From CAIPVR01 sp049316905 (GTDB lineage Bacteria > Actinomycetota > Acidimicrobiia > Acidimicrobiales > Microtrichaceae), in NCBI GenBank assembly GCA_049316905.1, contig JBMOJH010000085.1, positions 1-14,983 on the forward strand: a DNA stretch of 14,983 bases, in the 5' to 3' direction. The position numbers were made by a program, and so were the translations under genes. Shown here one piece after another: positions 12,513 to 14,983 of this stretch (positions within the stretch are counted from its first letter, which is position 1; every line of letters starts with the position of its first letter). Under the pieces are notes generated by a model. It was not told where the DNA came from. It did no database searches and was given only the letters and a program-made list of their open reading frames with translations.

Positions 12513-13289
12513 GTGACCGCACCCGAACCCGACGCCCCGACCCCCGGCGACCTGATCCCCGGCGCCGAGCCGTGGAGCGCACCCGGCGGACCGATCGGCG
12601 TGCTCGTGCTGCACGGCTTCACCGGCAACCCCGGCTCGGTCCGGCCGCTCGCCGAGGCGTTCGCCGCCGCCGGCCACGCCGTGGAGATGCCGTTGCTGCC
12701 CGGCCACGGCACCCGGGTGGAGGACATGCTCGACACGGGCTGGGCCGACTGGTCGGCGGCCGCCGAGGCGTCGCTGGAGTCGCTGCAGGCCCGCTGCGAG
12801 CGGGTCGTGGTGGCCGGGCTGTCGATGGGCGGGTCGCTCACCTGCTGGCTCGCCATCCGCCACCCCGAGCTCGCCGGGATCATCTGCGTGAACCCGGCCG
12901 TGGTGGCCGATCCGGGAATGGTCGAGGTCGTAGAGGGACTCGTGGCCGCGGGCGAGACCGTGATGGACGGCATCGGCTCCGACGTGGCCGATCCCGAGGT
13001 GGTGGAGACCGCCTATCCGCAGACGCCCCTGGCGCCGCTGCTGACGATGTTCGCGGCGGCGGCGGAGGTGGGCCCGGAGCTGGGTCGCGTCACGTGTCCC
13101 CTGCTGCTGTTCACCAGCCCCGAGGACCACGTGGTGCCGCCGTCGGACTCCGACGTGCTCGCTGCCGCGGTGTCAGGGCCGGTCGAGCGGGTGAGCTGTG
13201 ACCGCAGCTACCACGTGGCCACGATCGATCTGGATCGGGACCTCGTCATCCGTCGCTCGCTCGAGTTCGTGGCCGCACTGCCGGCCTGA
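12513..13289 (+). CDS. Alpha/beta hydrolase, Est30-like carboxylesterase / monoacylglycerol lipase
   Basis: The 258-aa protein has the alpha/beta hydrolase fold. HGFTGNP at 34-40 forms the oxyanion hole, GLSMGG at 102-107 is the nucleophile elbow with S104, SPEDHVVPP contains the acid D205, and RSYHVATID contains H234. The LHGFTGNP and LLPGHGT pattern matches the thermostable carboxylesterase Est30 and bacterial monoacylglycerol lipase group, which cleave short to medium acyl esters. A cap insertion (about 128-190) would define substrate choice. There is no signal peptide, so it is cytoplasmic. The GTG start is supported by GGAGGAG just upstream. It lies 33 bp after the metallopeptidase gene in the same direction. 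Confidence 0.9.
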   Translation: MTAPEPDAPTPGDLIPGAEPWSAPGGPIGVLVLHGFTGNPGSVRPLAEAFAAAGHAVEMPLLPGHGTRVEDMLDTGWADWSAAAEASLESLQARCERVVVAGLSMGGSLTCWLAIRHPELAGIICVNPAVVADPGMVEVVEGLVAAGETVMDGIGSDVADPEVVETAYPQTPLAPLLTMFAAAAEVGPELGRVTCPLLLFTSPEDHVVPPSDSDVLAAAVSGPVERVSCDRSYHVATIDLDRDLVIRRSLEFVAALPA

Positions 13290-13323
13290 GTCCCACAGGT
13301 CGGGCGCCGGAATCGGCCCGGTC

Positions 13324-13409
13324 GGACTCCACGGCTCAAGGTGCGGATCGGCGACGCCGATCCAAGTGGCCGGTGAGCCACTCGGCCGCCACGAGCTGGG
13401 GAGAAGGCC
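13324..13409 (+). promoter_or_regulatory. Candidate structured leader upstream of the GH16 lipoprotein gene
   Basis: A perfect 8-bp hairpin (GGATCGGC at 13345-13352, loop GAC, GCCGATCC at 13356-13363) is followed by a 6-bp hairpin (AGTGGC at 13365-13370, GCCACT at 13377-13382). GGCTCA at 13333-13338 can instead pair with TGAGCC at 13374-13379, enclosing the first hairpin and excluding the second. GTGGC also has a second partner, GCCAC at 13388-13392. CTCC at 13327-13330 could mask part of the Shine-Dalgarno GGGGAGAAGG (13398-13407). The first hairpin may simply be the terminator of the esterase gene. No known riboswitch class is recognised. Confidence 0.35.
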
Positions 13410-14983
13410 ATGGTAGGTACTCGCTTTTCGCGCTGCGGCGCCTCGGGCCGGCGGGGCGCCGCCACGGCCGTGGCGGCGACCCTCGTACTGGTGCTGGCGG
13501 CGTGCACCCCGTCGCCGGCCGCCGACGGCGGCACCGACGAGGTCGACGGCTCGGTCGCCGCCCTCACCGCTCCGGCGCCGGGCACCACGATGTTCGGCAC
13601 CACCACGCCGCCCGGATCGGCGGACGCCGACACGAAGCCCACCGTGCTCGGCACACGGTTCACCGTCGACGTCGGTGGCCGGGTGACCGCGTTGCGCTTC
13701 TACAAGCACCGGGCCACCCAGGGCCCCTTCGAGGGCACCCTGTGGACCGGCACCGGCACCAGGCTGGCCTCGGTGAAGTTCGCCTCGACGACACGCTCCG
13801 GTTGGCAGCAGGCGAACCTCACCTCCGCCGTGCAGCTCACGGCCGGCCAGGTGTACGTGGTGTCCTACTTCGCCCCGTACGGCAGGTATGCGTCGACGGT
13901 CAACGGTCTGGCCGCGGAGCGCAGCACGGGCGGGCCCGTCCGGGCGCTGCGTGACGGTGACCGGGGTGTGAACGGCATCTACTCGTACGGAGGGGGCTCG
14001 TCGTTCCCGACCGCCACGTACCGGAGCGAGGCCTACTACGCCGACGTGGTGTTCGTCCCCGGCGACGGGGCCGCGGTGGCGCCCACGACCACGGCACCCT
14101 CCCAGCAGTCGACGACCACCACGTCGACCACCGTGCCGACAACGACCATCGCGCCCACGACGACGACCACCACCACGACCACCACGACGCTGCCCTCCGG
14201 CGGTGGCGCACAGCCGCCGGTGGCGGCCCCGGCCGGGACGAACTGGCGGCTCGCCTTCAACGAGGACTTCACCTCCGGCACGCTCGACCTGAACAAGTGG
14301 ACGCCCTGTTTCAGCTGGGCCTGGAGCTACGACGGCTGCACGGCCTCGTTCAACAACGGGCGCGAGCGGTACTCGCCCTCACAGGTGCAGATCAACAACG
14401 GTGTGGCGTCGCTCGTCGCCCAGCCGGCCACCCCGGTGAACGGCAAGGACTACGTCTCCGGGATGTTGTCCACCACCAACCGGCCGATGTCGAGCGGCAA
14501 CCCCAACTCGTTGTTCAAGTTCCGCTACGGGTACCTCGAGGGCCGGATGAAGCTGCCCCGGTCCAAGGGGATGTTCGCAGCCTTCTGGCTGCTGCCGCCC
14601 GACTACAACAACTGGAACTACCCGTACGAGGTCGATGTGTTCGAGACCCTGGGCTCGACCGACCGGACCACGTGGATGCACGTGCACCACACCAACCGGA
14701 CGATCGCATGGGACCCGAACGGCAGTGGGGGCAACGGGGCCTGCCCCACGCAGGACTACGCCGACGGGTTCCACACCTACGGCATCAACTGGCAGCCCAC
14801 CTTCATCGACTTCTACATCGACGGCCGCAGGTGCGGCAGCTTCACCGGTCCGGTGTGGAGTGGCGACCTCGAGGTCATCATCAACCTGATGGTCGATGTG
14901 GACTGGCAGCGGCAGTGGGGCCTCGCGGGCGCCACCGTGAGCGACCGGCTCGACGTCGACTACGTGAAGGTGTGGCAGGCGGG
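13410..14983 (+). CDS. Lipoprotein with DUF4082 domain and GH16 glycoside hydrolase domain (3' end outside window)
   Basis: At least 524 aa are visible and no stop is reached. The N-terminus is a lipoprotein signal: two Arg, a hydrophobic core and the lipobox LAAC with C32 as the lipidated cysteine. Residues about 58-218 match DUF4082 (LGTRFTVDVGG, ALRFYKHRATQGPFEGTLW, SGWQQANL, YVVSYFAPYGRYA), a beta-sandwich found in secreted actinobacterial proteins and probably carbohydrate-binding. A Thr/Pro-rich linker spans about 224-265. The GH16 domain runs from about 277 to the edge, with catalytic motif EVDVFE: nucleophile E407, D409 and acid/base E412. GH16 enzymes cleave beta-1,3 or mixed beta-glucans and related polymers. 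The final DVDYVKVWQ is typical of the domain end, so little of GH16 is missing. The ATG start follows GGGGAGAAGG. It is likely surface-anchored for polysaccharide degradation; the exact substrate is unknown. Confidence 0.9.
   Translation, partial: MVGTRFSRCGASGRRGAATAVAATLVLVLAACTPSPAADGGTDEVDGSVAALTAPAPGTTMFGTTTPPGSADADTKPTVLGTRFTVDVGGRVTALRFYKHRATQGPFEGTLWTGTGTRLASVKFASTTRSGWQQANLTSAVQLTAGQVYVVSYFAPYGRYASTVNGLAAERSTGGPVRALRDGDRGVNGIYSYGGGSSFPTATYRSEAYYADVVFVPGDGAAVAPTTTAPSQQSTTTTSTTVPTTTIAPTTTTTTTTTTTLPSGGGAQPPVAAPAGTNWRLAFNEDFTSGTLDLNKWTPCFSWAWSYDGCTASFNNGRERYSPSQVQINNGVASLVAQPATPVNGKDYVSGMLSTTNRPMSSGNPNSLFKFRYGYLEGRMKLPRSKGMFAAFWLLPPDYNNWNYPYEVDVFETLGSTDRTTWMHVHHTNRTIAWDPNGSGGNGACPTQDYADGFHTYGINWQPTFIDFYIDGRRCGSFTGPVWSGDLEVIINLMVDVDWQRQWGLAGATVSDRLDVDYVKVWQA

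Noticed and set aside
14085..14189. ACC/ACG-rich simple repeat in the GH16 gene
   Set aside because: It encodes an ordinary Thr-rich interdomain linker of secreted actinobacterial enzymes, so it is described with the gene and not as a separate element.

Overview
This window is about 15 kb of very GC-rich DNA (over 70% by eye) with actinobacterial character. It shows frequent GTG starts, Lys almost always AAG, a PASTA-type Ser/Thr kinase, a ligA locus next to a MetE-like gene (an arrangement I recall from mycobacteria), and a lipoprotein carrying DUF4082 plus a GH16 domain. A deep-branching actinobacterium such as a member of Acidimicrobiia would fit, but that is inference. The first ~330 bases differ: they have lower GC, use GAA, AAT, TAT, GTT and AAA codons, and encode a fragment resembling ethylmalonyl-CoA mutase. 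That fragment is joined in frame to an unrelated membrane protein, so the left edge is probably a chimeric join or a recombination scar.

Layout: (1) 1-585, minus strand: the fused ORF. (2) 626-5553, plus strand: a tight run of four genes with 9-10 bp gaps: a MetE-like protein lacking recognisable zinc-site cysteines, a potassium-channel-like protein, NAD-dependent DNA ligase LigA, and a HAD-family hydrolase. (3) 5596-8443: a divergent pair sharing a 61-bp promoter region: a small single-pass membrane protein with an acidic DDAMPT repeat (minus), and a PknB-like kinase with four PASTA domains and an acidic GDAT repeat (plus). (4) 8444-8746: a 303-bp gap with a candidate structured RNA leader and an operator-like inverted repeat, followed by a 14-TM DHA2-type MFS transporter. 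(5) 10289-10702, minus: an SCP2 sterol-carrier-like protein. (6) 10845-13289, plus: a membrane-anchored zinc metallopeptidase whose extracellular part is a tandem duplication with one active-looking and one dead-looking half, then an Est30-like alpha/beta hydrolase. (7) 13410 to the end, plus: a lipoprotein with a DUF4082 domain, a Thr-rich linker and a GH16 domain, cut by the window, preceded by a leader with several mutually exclusive stems.

Start signals fall into two groups. Genes with a good Shine-Dalgarno (4909, 12513, 13410, 10702) contrast with genes that lack one but carry a TANNNT-like hexamer 6-9 nt before the start codon (626 weakly, 2808, 6254, 8747, 10845). This pattern is expected of leaderless transcription. 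Most of the window is ordinary actinobacterial core and envelope biology. The most interesting items are the duplicated metallopeptidase with a pseudo-enzyme half, the kinase and its repeat-bearing divergent neighbour as a possible kinase-substrate pair, the two candidate structured leaders, and the in-frame chimera at the left end. I found no CRISPR array, tRNA, rRNA, insertion sequence or obvious defence system.
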